From the NCBI RefSeq assembly GCF_017308975.1, contig NZ_JADWPD010000017.1, positions 62,001 through 126,000 on the forward strand: DNA of 64,000 nucleotides, given 5' to 3'. Under the pieces are notes generated by a model. That model ran no database searches. It was not told the origin of the DNA and was given only the letters and a program-made list of their open reading frames with translations. Source of the stretch: Amycolatopsis sp. MtRt-6 (GTDB lineage Bacteria; Actinomycetota; Actinomycetes; Mycobacteriales; Pseudonocardiaceae). Each line of letters starts with the position of its first letter. The stretch's first letter is position 1. Of this stretch, positions 46,448 to 54,823 are shown one piece after another. The position numbers and the translations under genes were made by a program.

Positions 46448-47548
46448 GTGCGGACACCCCTGTGCGACCGGCTCGGCATCGACCTGCCGATCATCGGGTT
46501 CACCCCGTCGGAGCACGTCGCCGCGGCGCTCAGCCGCGCCGGCGGGCTCGGCGTGCTCGGCTGCGTGCGGTTCAACGACGCCGCCGAGCTCGACCGGGTG
46601 CTCACCTGGATGGACGAGAACACCGGCGGGAAACCGTACGGCGTCGACATCGTCATGCCGGCGAAGGTGCCCGCCGAGGGCACGCAGGTCGACCTGGCGA
46701 AGCTGATCCCGGACGGCCACCGCGCGTTCGTCGACCGCGTGCTGAAGGACCTGTCGGTGCCGCCCCTGCCGGACGACACCGACGAGCGCGCGGGGGTGCT
46801 CGGCTGGCTGCACTCGGTCGCCCGATCGCACGTCGAGGTCGCGCTGAACCACCCGATCAAGCTGATCGCCAACGCGCTCGGCTCGCCGCCGGCGGACGTG
46901 ATCGGCCAGTGCCACGAGCGCGGCGTTCCGGTGGCGGCGCTCGCCGGCAAGGCCGAGCACGCGGTCCGGCACGTCGAGAACGGCGTCGACTTCGTGGTGG
47001 CGCAGGGGTACGAAGCCGGCGGGCACACCGGCGAGATCGCGTCCATGGTGCTGGTGCCGGAGATCGTCGACGCCGTCGACGTGCCGGTGCTCGCCGCGGG
47101 CGGAATCGGGTCCGGCCGCCAGGTGGCCGCGGCGCTCGCGCTCGGCGCGTCCGGCGTCTGGATGGGCTCGACGTGGCTCACCACCGAGGAGTACCTGCAG
47201 ACCATGGCGACGTCGGGGGCGATCCAGCAGGCGCTCGTCGCGGCGTCGTCGTCCGACACCGTGCGGACGCGGATCTACACCGGCAAGCCGGCCCGGCTGC
47301 TCAAGACCCGCTGGACCGAGGCGTGGGCCGCGCCCGACGCGCCCGAGCCGTTGCCGATGCCGCTGCAGAACCTGCTGGTTTCCCCGGCCCACAACCGGAT
47401 CCACGCGACGAACGACCCGGGCCTGGTGTCGATGCCGGTCGGCCAGATCGTCGGCCGGATGAACGCGGTCCGCCCGGTCGCCGACGTCGTCGCGGACCTG
47501 GTGAGCGGCTACGAAGAAGCGTTGTCCCGCTTGGACAAGACCCGCTGA
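46448..47548 (+). CDS. Nitronate monooxygenase-family FMN protein
   Basis: A 366-residue TIM-barrel flavoprotein of the 2-nitropropane dioxygenase family. The FMN-binding pattern is clear in DFVVAQGYEAGGHTGEIAS and PVLAAGGIGSGRQVAAALALGASGVWMGS. GTG start with GAGGAGGAC upstream, 14 bp after fadD19, so it is co-transcribed with it. Family members in steroid clusters (for example IpdC) reduce CoA-linked ring intermediates; this one is a different branch, so only a sterol-related flavin reductase or oxidase role is suggested. Confidence 0.82.
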   Translation: MRTPLCDRLGIDLPIIGFTPSEHVAAALSRAGGLGVLGCVRFNDAAELDRVLTWMDENTGGKPYGVDIVMPAKVPAEGTQVDLAKLIPDGHRAFVDRVLKDLSVPPLPDDTDERAGVLGWLHSVARSHVEVALNHPIKLIANALGSPPADVIGQCHERGVPVAALAGKAEHAVRHVENGVDFVVAQGYEAGGHTGEIASMVLVPEIVDAVDVPVLAAGGIGSGRQVAAALALGASGVWMGSTWLTTEEYLQTMATSGAIQQALVAASSSDTVRTRIYTGKPARLLKTRWTEAWAAPDAPEPLPMPLQNLLVSPAHNRIHATNDPGLVSMPVGQIVGRMNAVRPVADVVADLVSGYEEALSRLDKTR

Positions 47549-47556
47549 ACGCGCAG

Positions 47557-47586
47557 GAAGGGGCCCCGCCGCGGCGGGGCCCCTTC
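47557..47586. terminator. Bidirectional hairpin terminator
   Basis: A perfect 14-bp stem (arm GAAGGGGCCCCGCC; 47557-47570 with 47573-47586) between convergent genes, 9 bp after the plus-strand stop. Confidence 0.85.
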
Positions 47587-47602
47587 TTCGTGCGTGAAGC
47601 GG

Positions 47603-48418
47603 TTACAGCGTGGCGGCCGCCGAGGCGATCTTCGACGCGAACGTGCTCACCTCGGTGTAGACACCGGGGGCGTGCGGCCGGGCGCAGCCGTCACCCCAGG
47701 AGACGATGCCGACCTGGATCCAGGCGTTGTTGTTGTCCCGGCGGAACATCGGGCCGCCGGAGTCGCCCTGGCAGGTGTCGACGCCACCCGCGCTCAGGTT
47801 GCCCGCGCAGATTTCGGCGCTCGGGATGAGATCGGGGTAGCTGCCGCCCTGCGCGGCGCAGGTCGAGTCGGAGACGAACGGAACGGTCGCCTTGAGCAGG
47901 TAGCGCTGCTGCGCGCCGCCTTCGGTCGCCGCGCCCCAGCCGGCCACGGTGAACGTGCCCGAGTTGTACGTGGTGGTCGTCGCGATCGGCAGGGTCGACA
48001 GGCCGGTCACCGGGCTGGCCAGCTTGATCAGCGCCCAGTCGCCGCCGGTCGAGGTGCCGTACGTCGGCGACCGGTAGACGTAGGTCGACTTGATCTTCTG
48101 CGCGCTGGTGCTCTGCAGGTCGACGACGCCGACGGTCGCGGTGATCGAGGTGTTGGCGCCGGTCCGGCTGACGCAGTGCGCCGCGGTCAGCACGATCTGC
48201 TTGGTGTAGAGCGACCCGCCACAGCCCATGGAAAGCCGGACCATGAAGGGGAATTCGCCCTGGGCCGCCCGGGTCCCGCCCACCACGTTGGTGGACGGCG
48301 GCTGGGCGGCGGTGGCGATCGCCGGGGTGGCGAACGACGCGGCCGCGGCGACCGCGGCGAGTGTGGTGGTGGCGTTTCTGAGCAGGGTGAACCAGCGCTT
48401 GGGGGCCAAGGGGATCAA
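47603..48418 (-). CDS. Secreted trypsin-like serine protease
   Basis: A 271-residue S1 protease with an Ala-rich signal peptide (about residues 1-37), a short pro-segment and the mature start VVGGTRAAQGEFPF. The triad is His81 (TAAHC), Asp127 (GGDWALI) and Ser220 (GDSGGP). Asp214, six residues before the serine, predicts cleavage after Arg/Lys. Six cysteines can form the usual disulfides. It closely resembles streptomycete trypsins. Confidence 0.92.
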   Translation of the reverse strand: MIPLAPKRWFTLLRNATTTLAAVAAAASFATPAIATAAQPPSTNVVGGTRAAQGEFPFMVRLSMGCGGSLYTKQIVLTAAHCVSRTGANTSITATVGVVDLQSTSAQKIKSTYVYRSPTYGTSTGGDWALIKLASPVTGLSTLPIATTTTYNSGTFTVAGWGAATEGGAQQRYLLKATVPFVSDSTCAAQGGSYPDLIPSAEICAGNLSAGGVDTCQGDSGGPMFRRDNNNAWIQVGIVSWGDGCARPHAPGVYTEVSTFASKIASAAATL

Positions 48419-48725
48419 TCCTTCCAGTGTCCACAGTGGAAGTGGTTGCCGTCAGCGGCCCCATGACTACATCAGGTGCTCTCAGACCGGGACAACCGAC
48501 TTTCTTCGGATCTTTCGGGCGGTTGGGTGATTTCTGACCGGCGGTGCGACGAACGCCGTAGGCCGAACCGACCAGCAAGCCGGCCGGCGTGAATTCACCG
48601 GGGCTTTTTCGGCTTTGGTGTTTCGGCCGTGTTACGTGCCACGGCGAAGGCGTCGGCTGACGAGCTGTCACATTCCGCGCGGCGTCCTCGTCCCTCCCAC
48701 GACCAACCGAACAGAGAGGAACGAA
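48419..48725. other. Divergent intergenic region, trypsin/DoxX
   Basis: A 307-bp spacer without a credible gene. It carries the palindrome TCCACAGTGGA at 48430-48440, 12 bp before the protease start. No clear operator or ECF-type promoter was found. Confidence 0.5.
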
Positions 48726-49106
48726 ATGAACGTCGCACTGTGGGCAGGACAGGTTCTGCTGGCCGCGATCTTCGCCGTGTCGGGCGCGCTCAAGTCGACG
48801 ATGTCCCAGCAGCGGATGCTCGAAACCGGCCAGACCGGGGCGGCGGCGTACCCGCTGCCCGTGGTCCGGTTCGCCGCGATCTGCGAGCTCCTCGCCGCGG
48901 TGGGCCTGATCCTGCCGCTGCTGCTGGGCGTCGCCCCGGCACTGACCGGCTGGGCGGCGGTCGGGCTGGCCGTGGTGATGGTGGGGGCGATGGCGATGCA
49001 CGGCAGGCTGGCGATCGTGCAGCACAAGGCGGCCGAGTGGCGGAACGTCGGGGTCAACGTGGCGCTCCTGGCGGTCTGCGTCTTCGTCGCCGCGGGACGT
49101 CTCTGA
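48726..49106 (+). CDS. DoxX-family membrane protein
   Basis: A 126-residue protein with four hydrophobic helices and the DoxX pattern AGQVLLAAIFAVSGALKSTM...GAAAYPLPVVRFAAICELLAAVGLILP. Function in the family is poorly defined; links to redox balance or thiosulfate metabolism exist elsewhere. GAGAGG precedes the ATG. No partner gene for a DoxD/SseA complex is nearby. Confidence 0.85.
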   Translation: MNVALWAGQVLLAAIFAVSGALKSTMSQQRMLETGQTGAAAYPLPVVRFAAICELLAAVGLILPLLLGVAPALTGWAAVGLAVVMVGAMAMHGRLAIVQHKAAEWRNVGVNVALLAVCVFVAAGRL

Positions 49107-49150
49107 GGCTGCCGATGCAACCCCGCGCGCGTTCACTCCGTCTCGCGGGT

Positions 49151-49657
49151 ATGCGTACCACGGTGAAACTGCTGGGCGCGGGCCTGCTGCTGGTCACGGC
49201 GACGGCCTGCGCGGCGAATTCCGGCGCCGGGGCCCCGGCGGGCGGCAGCACGGCGCCCGAGCCGGCCCCGACGTCGGCGAGCGTGCCGGGCACGGTCACG
49301 CCCACGCTCGGCCCGCCGCCGTCGCAGACGGTCGGGCGGCCGACGCAGGGCATCGCGCCGGGCGACGACGTCGTCGCCGAGTCGCAGATCGACGCCCGCC
49401 TGCTGCCCGAGGGCTACCCGCGCACGCTCACCCGCAGCCTCGACGGGCAGACCCTGGTCCTGCAGGCCGAGGAGGGCGGCTGCCGCCGCATCTCGGCGCG
49501 CGTCGGCGAGCAGACCGCGCAGCAGGTGGTCGTCCTGGTCGCGGTGGGGACGGCGCCCAAGGGCCAGATGTGCCCGGACTACATCAAGGAGATCAAGATC
49601 TCGCTCGCTCTCGCGGCGCCGCTCGGGACGCGCACGGTCGTCCTCCGCCAGGGCTGA
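49151..49657 (+). CDS. Small lipoprotein, copy 1 of a tandem pair
   Basis: A 168-residue lipoprotein: signal peptide with lipobox ATAC (Cys20), a Pro/Thr/Ser-rich linker, then a domain of about 100 residues with DARLLPEGYPRTLTRSLDG, EEGGCRRI and MCPDYIKEIKISLALAAP. The two late cysteines can pair. It is paralogous to the next gene (GGC...QMC...TVVL pattern in both). The function is unknown. I chose ATG 49151 as it begins the signal peptide; an ATG at 49115 would extend it by 12 residues. Confidence 0.78.
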   Translation: MRTTVKLLGAGLLLVTATACAANSGAGAPAGGSTAPEPAPTSASVPGTVTPTLGPPPSQTVGRPTQGIAPGDDVVAESQIDARLLPEGYPRTLTRSLDGQTLVLQAEEGGCRRISARVGEQTAQQVVVLVAVGTAPKGQMCPDYIKEIKISLALAAPLGTRTVVLRQG

Positions 49658-49669
49658 CCACCACGAACG

Positions 49670-49711
49670 CTGGGAGGGCCGCCCCGGGATGCCCGCGGGT
49701 GGCCCTCCCAG
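49670..49711 (+). terminator. Hairpin between the lipoprotein paralogues
   Basis: An 11-bp stem (arm CTGGGAGGGCC; 49670-49680 with 49701-49711), 13 bp after the first lipoprotein stop, so the paralogues are probably separate transcripts. Confidence 0.65.
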
Positions 49712-49759
49712 ACCATTCCCCGGTGCAACCTCCCGGCGCCTCCGTTCCGTCCTGGGGAC

Positions 49760-50281
49760 ATGAGGTACTCAGCGAAGGTGGTCGGGACAGGCGCGCTCCT
49801 GCTGATGGTGACGGCCTGCGCCGGCCAGGACATGCCCACCAACCAGCCACTGGGATCGACCGGCAGCGTGTCGGTGCCCGCGCCGGCGTCGCCGTCGCCG
49901 TCACCGAGTGAGTCGGTGCTGCCGGCGCCGCCCGAGGCCAACCCGCCGGGCAAGCCGCGGCTGACCGTGCCCGAGGGCAGCACGCCGGTCCCGGCGGACA
50001 AGATCGACGCCACCGCGCTGCCCGCCGGCTTCCCGCGCGAGGTGTGGACGGCCAACGGCGGCACCGTCCTCAACATCCGCGCCCAGGAAGGCGGCTGCGG
50101 CCACGCGCTCGGCGAAGCGGCCGAGCAGGCGGGCGACCGCGTCGTCGTCAACCTGAGCGAGACGAAGGCCCAGACCAACCAGATGTGCACGATGGACATC
50201 CGGTACCCGGTCATCTCGGTCACCCTGGCCGCACCGCTCGACCAGCGCACGGTGGTGCTGAAGACCGTGCCGCCGAAGTAG
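49760..50281 (+). CDS. Small lipoprotein, copy 2 of a tandem pair
   Basis: A 173-residue lipoprotein with lipobox VTAC, a Pro/Ser-rich linker and a domain matching the upstream paralogue: IDATALPAGFPREVW, AQEGGCGHA, QMCTMDIRYPVISVTLAAPL and a final RTVVL. The cysteine pair is conserved. The function is unknown; tandem duplication with divergence is evident. Confidence 0.8.
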   Translation: MRYSAKVVGTGALLLMVTACAGQDMPTNQPLGSTGSVSVPAPASPSPSPSESVLPAPPEANPPGKPRLTVPEGSTPVPADKIDATALPAGFPREVWTANGGTVLNIRAQEGGCGHALGEAAEQAGDRVVVNLSETKAQTNQMCTMDIRYPVISVTLAAPLDQRTVVLKTVPPK

Positions 50282-50294
50282 CACGTCTCTTGCC

Positions 50295-50326
50295 GCGGCC
50301 CCCCGGGGAAGCGCCCCGGGGGCCGC
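50295..50326 (+). terminator. Hairpin after the second lipoprotein
   Basis: A strong GC stem of 13-14 bp (50295-50308 with 50314-50326), 13 bp after the stop codon. Confidence 0.75.
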
Positions 50327-50424
50327 GTGCTGTCCGCAGTGGACCATGGGCGGCCGCTGGTCCGGACCACACGGGGCCCGTGGTCCGCTTTGTCGAAGTT
50401 GTCGAAAATTGTCAGTGCTCCCGC

Positions 50425-50452
50425 TGAACCGCCGTCGTGACCGGGCCGTGTC
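50425..50452 (+). promoter_or_regulatory. ECF-type promoter before the secreted protein gene
   Basis: TGAACC (50425-50430), a 16-bp spacer and CGTGTC (50447-50452) followed by CC. Same -35 and spacing as the two promoters at the ECF sigma locus, one base different in the -10. It lies 33 bp before the ATG at 50486. Confidence 0.65.
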
Positions 50453-50485
50453 CCGGGTGAGGTGGCGATCAGAGAGGAGGGGCCC

Positions 50486-51148
50486 ATGCCCCGGTTGAGC
50501 AGTGGCCGGCACCGCAAGCAGGCGACCGTCGGATTGGCCGCGTTGCTGGGCGTCGCCGGAATCACCGCGACCGCCATCGCGCTGAGCAGTCCCGCGGGCA
50601 ACGCGGCCGAAGCGCCCAAGGAGAACTGCGGGGGACTCGACACCGCCCTGCAGAACAACCTGAACTTCATCGCGGGCCAGCAGGCGAACCCGGACGCGCA
50701 GTCGGCCGCGCGGATCGCCAACCGCCAGGCGGTGGTGGACCTGATCCAGCAGCGACGGCAGGTGGCGGGCTGCACGGCGAACGTCGTGGCGGACACCGGC
50801 CAAGCCGCAGCGGCGCCGGGGAACTCCGGGAACGCGCCGGGCAAGGCGCAGGCGCCCGGGCAGCAGAACCAGGAGCAGCCGGCCGCCGGTGGCGCGGTGG
50901 GCGAGGTCGTGTGTCCCGGTTCGACCGTGACGCTCTCCGGCGAGGCCGGCGCCCCGGCCGCGTCGAGCAACCAGTTCCCGGCCGGGACGAAGCTGAAGGT
51001 GACCAACCTCGACAACTCGAAGTCGACGACAGTCGAGGTGACGTCGGTGTCGGGCAGCTGCACGCTGCTCAACAACGCGGCTTTCGAACAGGTCCGGGAG
51101 CCCGGCAAGTTCCTCATCCGGCGCGCGCGGATCGAGCGCGTCGGCTGA
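50486..51148 (+). CDS. Secreted protein of unknown function, candidate ECF regulon member
   Basis: A 220-residue exported protein: basic N-terminus, a hydrophobic signal segment (about residues 15-33), a conserved-looking domain with one Cys pair (ENCGG...VAGC), a Gln/Pro/Gly linker, and a C-terminal part rich in Thr/Ser/Val with VCPGSTVTL and a later Cys. I recognise no family. AGAGAGGAGG precedes the ATG. The TGAACC-N16-CGTGTC promoter suggests control by the ECF factor at 25.2 kb. Confidence 0.75.
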   Translation: MPRLSSGRHRKQATVGLAALLGVAGITATAIALSSPAGNAAEAPKENCGGLDTALQNNLNFIAGQQANPDAQSAARIANRQAVVDLIQQRRQVAGCTANVVADTGQAAAAPGNSGNAPGKAQAPGQQNQEQPAAGGAVGEVVCPGSTVTLSGEAGAPAASSNQFPAGTKLKVTNLDNSKSTTVEVTSVSGSCTLLNNAAFEQVREPGKFLIRRARIERVG

Positions 51149-51154
51149 GGCAAC

Positions 51155-51197
51155 GGAAAAGGGGGACACCGGCGGCGGGCCGGTGTCCCCCTTTTCC
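51155..51197. terminator. Bidirectional hairpin terminator with A/T-rich ends
   Basis: A perfect 19-bp stem, 51155-51173 with 51179-51197 (arm GGAAAAGGGGGACACCGGC). Because each arm ends in an A4 or T4 run it looks like a classical intrinsic terminator in both directions, between convergent genes. Confidence 0.9.
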
Positions 51198-51204
51198 TTG
51201 CGTG

Positions 51205-52863
51205 CTAACGGAAGCTGATCTGTAGCACCGGATCGCCGGTGCTGGCGAAGAAGTCGTTGCCCTTGTCGTCGATGACGATGAACGCCGGGAAGTCCTCGAC
51301 CTCGATCTTCCAGACGGCTTCCATGCCGAGCTCGGCGTACTCGAGGACGTCGACCTTCTTGATGCAGTCCTGCGCGAGCCGCGCCGCCGGGCCGCCGATG
51401 GAGCCGAGGTAGAAGCCGCCGTGCGCCTGGCACGCGTTCGTCACCTGCTTCGAGCGGTTCCCCTTGGCCAGCATGACGAGCGAGCCGCCGGCGGCCTGGA
51501 ACTGCTCGACGTAGGAGTCCATCCGCCCGGCCGTGGTCGGGCCGAACGAACCGGACGCGTAGCCCTCGGGCGTCTTCGCCGGGCCCGCGTAGTAGACCGG
51601 GTGGTTCTTGAGGTAGTCCGGCATCTCCTCGCCGGCGTCGAGGCGCTCGGCGATCTTGGCGTGCGCGATGTCCCGCGCGACGACCAGCGGCCCGGTGAGC
51701 GAGAGCCGCGTCTTGACCGGCAGCTGCGAGAGCTGCGCGCGGATCTCGGCCATCGGCCGGTTGAGGTCGACGGCGACGACGTCGTCGGAGAGGTCTTCCT
51801 CGGTGACGTCGGGCAGGAAGCGGGCGGGGTCGCGCTCGAGCTGTTCGATGAACACGCCGTCGGCGGTGATCTTGGCCTTGGCCTGCCGGTCGGCGGAGCA
51901 GGAGACGGCGACGCCGACGGGGCAGCTGGCGCCGTGGCGGGGGAGCCGGATGACGCGGACGTCGTGGCAGAAGTACTTCCCGCCGAACTGCGCGCCGATG
52001 CCGAACTGCCGGGTCATCTCCAGGACCTGCTGCTCGAGGCCGGTGTCGCGGAAGGCGTGACCCAGTTCGGAGCCTTCGGTCGGCAGGTTGTCGAGGTAGC
52101 GGGCGGAGGCGAGCTTCGCGACCTTGAGGTTGAACTCCGCGGACATCCCGCCGACGACGATGGCGAGGTGGTAGGGCGGGCAGGCGGCGGTGCCGAGGCT
52201 GCGCAGCTTCTCGTCGAGGAAGCGCGCGAGCCGCTTCGGGTTCAGGACGGCCTTGGTTTCCTGGTAGAGGAAGGTCTTGTTGGCGCTGCCGCCACCCTTG
52301 GCCATGAAGAGGAACTCGTAGGCCGGGTCGTCCTGCCCGTCCTTGTGGTACAGCTCGATCTGCGCGGGCAGGTTCGTGCCGGTGTTGCGCTCGTCCCAGA
52401 AGTTCACCGGCGCCATCTGCGAGTACCGCAGGTTCAGCTGCTGGTAGGCGTCGAAGATGCCCTGCGAGAGCGCCCGCTCGTCGTCACCGCCGGTGAGCAC
52501 GCCTTCGCCACGCTTCCCGATGACGATGGCGGTGCCGGTGTCCTGGCACATGGGCAGCACGCCCCCGGCGGAGATGGCGGCGTTGCGCAGCAGGTCCATC
52601 GCGACGAACCGGTCGTTGCCGCTCGCCTCGGGATCGTCGACGATGGCCCGCAGCTGCCGCAGGTGTGACGTGCGCAACAGGTGCTGGATGTCGGTGATGG
52701 CGGTGCGGGCGAGCGTGGTGAGCGCCTGCGGGTCGACCTTCAGGAACTTCCGCCCGGCGGCTTCGACGGTCTCGACGCCCTCGTCGGTGACCAGCCGGTA
52801 TTCGGTGGTGGTGTCCTTGCCCAGCGGGAGGACTTCGGTGTGCTGAAACGTGGTGGACGGCAC
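51205..52863 (-). CDS. Class I (iron-sulfur) fumarate hydratase
   Basis: A 552-residue 4Fe-4S fumarase interconverting fumarate and malate in the TCA cycle. N-terminal alpha and C-terminal beta domains are fused, as in FumA/FumB. Cluster-binding cysteines are expected in PMCQDTGT, TAACPPYH and ASCPVGVAVSC; the beta domain has FGPTTAGRMDSY and NACQAHGGFYLGSIGG. The start is GTG 52863 with GGAG upstream. The enzyme is oxygen-sensitive, in contrast to class II FumC of many actinobacteria. Confidence 0.93.
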   Translation of the reverse strand: MPSTTFQHTEVLPLGKDTTTEYRLVTDEGVETVEAAGRKFLKVDPQALTTLARTAITDIQHLLRTSHLRQLRAIVDDPEASGNDRFVAMDLLRNAAISAGGVLPMCQDTGTAIVIGKRGEGVLTGGDDERALSQGIFDAYQQLNLRYSQMAPVNFWDERNTGTNLPAQIELYHKDGQDDPAYEFLFMAKGGGSANKTFLYQETKAVLNPKRLARFLDEKLRSLGTAACPPYHLAIVVGGMSAEFNLKVAKLASARYLDNLPTEGSELGHAFRDTGLEQQVLEMTRQFGIGAQFGGKYFCHDVRVIRLPRHGASCPVGVAVSCSADRQAKAKITADGVFIEQLERDPARFLPDVTEEDLSDDVVAVDLNRPMAEIRAQLSQLPVKTRLSLTGPLVVARDIAHAKIAERLDAGEEMPDYLKNHPVYYAGPAKTPEGYASGSFGPTTAGRMDSYVEQFQAAGGSLVMLAKGNRSKQVTNACQAHGGFYLGSIGGPAARLAQDCIKKVDVLEYAELGMEAVWKIEVEDFPAFIVIDDKGNDFFASTGDPVLQISFR

Positions 52864-53126
52864 TGCCAGGCTCCTTTGCCAGCTCCGGGATCGGTCCACC
52901 TTATGCGGCGGTAATGGGTACGCCGAAGAGGCATGCGGTCACTGTGGGCCACCCCACGCACGCCCTCTGAGTGGCCCAGTGGGCCCGCCACCCCGAAGCC
53001 CGATTGTCACTACGGACGGTGGTACCGCGTCAAGGCGGGAAAGCGTGCCTTGACCCGGCACCACCGTCCGCGTGCTGGCTTCGGATCGGGGTGGTGGGGA
53101 GGGCTGGGTGGTCGGCCTGTGCGCCG

Positions 53127-53210
53127 ACCGTCCCGGTACGCGACCCGACCGTCCGGGCACGCGACTCGGCCTTCCGGGTACGCGACTCGGCCGTCCGAGT
53201 GAGCTGGGGA
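53127..53210. repeat. 21-bp tandem repeat array, locus 3
   Basis: Three consecutive 21-bp units at 53127, 53148 and 53169 with core CCGGGTACGCGACTCG, then a half-matching unit at 53190. Same period and CACGCGACTC-like core as the array at 29.7 kb. Confidence 0.75.
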
Positions 53211-53458
53211 AGCTGGTCGGGAGGCCGGGTCCACCCCGACGGACCCGACCTCCCGGGGAAAGCTCCCGGGTGCGTGCACACCCGGTTGCGAGGCCTGCGC
53301 CGGCACTTCGAGGCTGTCGTGACGCAGGTCATAAGTCAACGCCGCCGAACGGGTGCTGGCTGAGGGTTGCTACCCATGATCGGCTGGGGTGAAACCCGGC
53401 TTTCGCGGAAAATTCCCGCTCCGCGCCGAATGCCTGGTCAGCGCGGTGGGGAAATGAC

Positions 53459-53491
53459 CGAGGGCGGGCGCACATCGTGCACCCGCCCTCG
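53459..53491 (-). terminator. Hairpin terminator after sigB
   Basis: A stem of about 15 bp (CGAGGGCGGG at 53459 pairing with CCCGCCCTCG ending 53491), 12 bp after the sigB stop on the minus strand. Confidence 0.7.
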
Positions 53492-53503
53492 AACGAGAGG
53501 TGA

Positions 53504-54535
53504 TCAGCTGGCGTACGCGCGGAGGCGGTCCGCGCGCTCGCCCTGGCGCAGCTTCGACATGACCTCGCGCTCGATCTGGCGGACGCGCTCGCGGGACAGC
53601 CCGAAGTGCTTGCCGATCTGGTCGAGCGTGCGCGGCTGGCCGTCGTCGAGGCCGTAGCGCAGGCGGATCACGTGCTGCTCGCGGTCGTCCAGCGTCGCCA
53701 ACACCCGGCGCAGGTCGTCCTGGAGCAGGCCCGAGATCACGGCGCTCTCCGCGTCGGTCGCCTCGGAGTCCTCGATGAAGTCGCCCAGTGGGGCGTCCTC
53801 CTCCGTGCCGACCGGCATGTCCAGGCTTACCGGGTCACGCGAGTGGTCGAGCAGGTCCGAGATCTTGTGCGCCGGGATGCCCGACTCGGCCGACAGCTCC
53901 TCGTGCGTGGCGTCACGCCCGAGCTGCTGGTGCAGGTCGCGCTTGATGCGGGCCAGCTTGTTCACCTGTTCCACCAGGTGGACCGGCAGCCGGATCGTGC
54001 GGCCCTGGTCGGCCATGCCCCGGGTGATCGCCTGCCGGATCCACCAAGTGGCGTACGTCGAGAACTTGAACCCCTTGGAGTAGTCGAACTTCTCCACCGC
54101 GCGGATGAGACCCAGGTTCCCCTCCTGGATCAGGTCGAGCAGCGGCATCCCCCGGCCGGTGTAGCGCTTGGCCAGCGAGACCACCAGGCGGAGGTTCGCC
54201 TCCAGCAGGTGGTTCTTCGCCACGTGGCCGTCGCGGACCAGCGCGGCCAGCTCGGTGCGGCGCTTCGCCGTGAGGTTCTCGGCCGTGTCCAGCATGTGCT
54301 GGGCGAACACGCCGGCTTCGATCCGCTTGGCCAGCTCGACCTCGTCGGCCGCGGACAGCAGCGCCGTCTTGCCGATGCCGTTGAGGTAGACGCGGACGAG
54401 GTCGGCGGCGGGGCTCTGGGCGTCGAGGTCGGCGTCGGTGAGCGTCCCCACGCCCATCGCCGGCTCCTCGGTCGTCTGAGCCGGGATGCGCTCGCGAATC
54501 CCGCGCGACTCGCGTTCGAGAGTCTGGACTGACAT
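53504..54535 (-). CDS. sigB: Primary-like sigma factor SigB (group 2, sigma70 family)
   Basis: A 343-residue sigma70-family factor. Regions in order: 1.2 (DLVRVYLNGIGKTALLSAADE), 2 (NLRLVVSLAKRY...LDLIQEGNLGLIRAVEKFDYSKGFKFSTYATWWIRQAI), 3 (EELSAESGIPAHKISDLL) and 4 (RLRYGLDDGQPRTLDQIG, then LSRERVRQIEREVMSKLR). It lacks the long N-terminal extension of the essential SigA/HrdB, so it is the SigB-type factor used in stress and stationary phase. I chose ATG 54535. Confidence 0.9.
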   Translation of the reverse strand: MSVQTLERESRGIRERIPAQTTEEPAMGVGTLTDADLDAQSPAADLVRVYLNGIGKTALLSAADEVELAKRIEAGVFAQHMLDTAENLTAKRRTELAALVRDGHVAKNHLLEANLRLVVSLAKRYTGRGMPLLDLIQEGNLGLIRAVEKFDYSKGFKFSTYATWWIRQAITRGMADQGRTIRLPVHLVEQVNKLARIKRDLHQQLGRDATHEELSAESGIPAHKISDLLDHSRDPVSLDMPVGTEEDAPLGDFIEDSEATDAESAVISGLLQDDLRRVLATLDDREQHVIRLRYGLDDGQPRTLDQIGKHFGLSRERVRQIEREVMSKLRQGERADRLRAYAS

Positions 54536-54823
54536 TCTGCCTCCCCGGTCACGGGCTGAACGTGCTGCTGCGGTCGTCCACCGGGTGCGTACCCGCGGAC
54601 CGGGGCCTGTGGATCCCGGTTCGCCGGTCCGGCCGGCTTGGCTGGACATCTGGCACAACGCTCCGGGTTCCCAAAACGTTCCCGGTCCGTCATAGAAGAA
54701 GACGGATGCCGGGGCGATCCGGTTGCTGGACCAATGCTGAACTTTTGCTGAGAACGTTCCGTGACCGGGAAACCTGAGAATCCCATATGAATCCGGCGGG
54801 AAACTGAACCGGACCCCGATGGT
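54536..54823. other. Intergenic region upstream of sigB
   Basis: A 288-bp spacer between dtd (upstream, same strand) and sigB. No gene, repeat or recognisable operator was found; the sigB promoter should lie here. Confidence 0.4.

Larger units (their letters stand above)
52864..53503. other. 640-bp intergenic region with hairpins and 21-bp repeats
   Basis: No credible gene. It contains a long imperfect inverted repeat (53013-53036 with 53047-53070, 22 of 24 bases paired), three and a half 21-bp tandem units (53127-53200), and a terminator-like stem for sigB (53459-53473 with 53477-53491). Short open frames overlap the repeats on both strands and look spurious. Confidence 0.65.

Noticed and set aside
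46448..47548. Assignment of the flavoprotein as IpdC
   Set aside because: It shares the fold and context, but the sequence does not follow the IpdC proteins I recall closely enough.
52900..53400. Small genes in the fumarase-sigB spacer
   Set aside because: All open frames overlap repeats or hairpins, differ by frame without conserved motifs, and have no convincing ribosome site.
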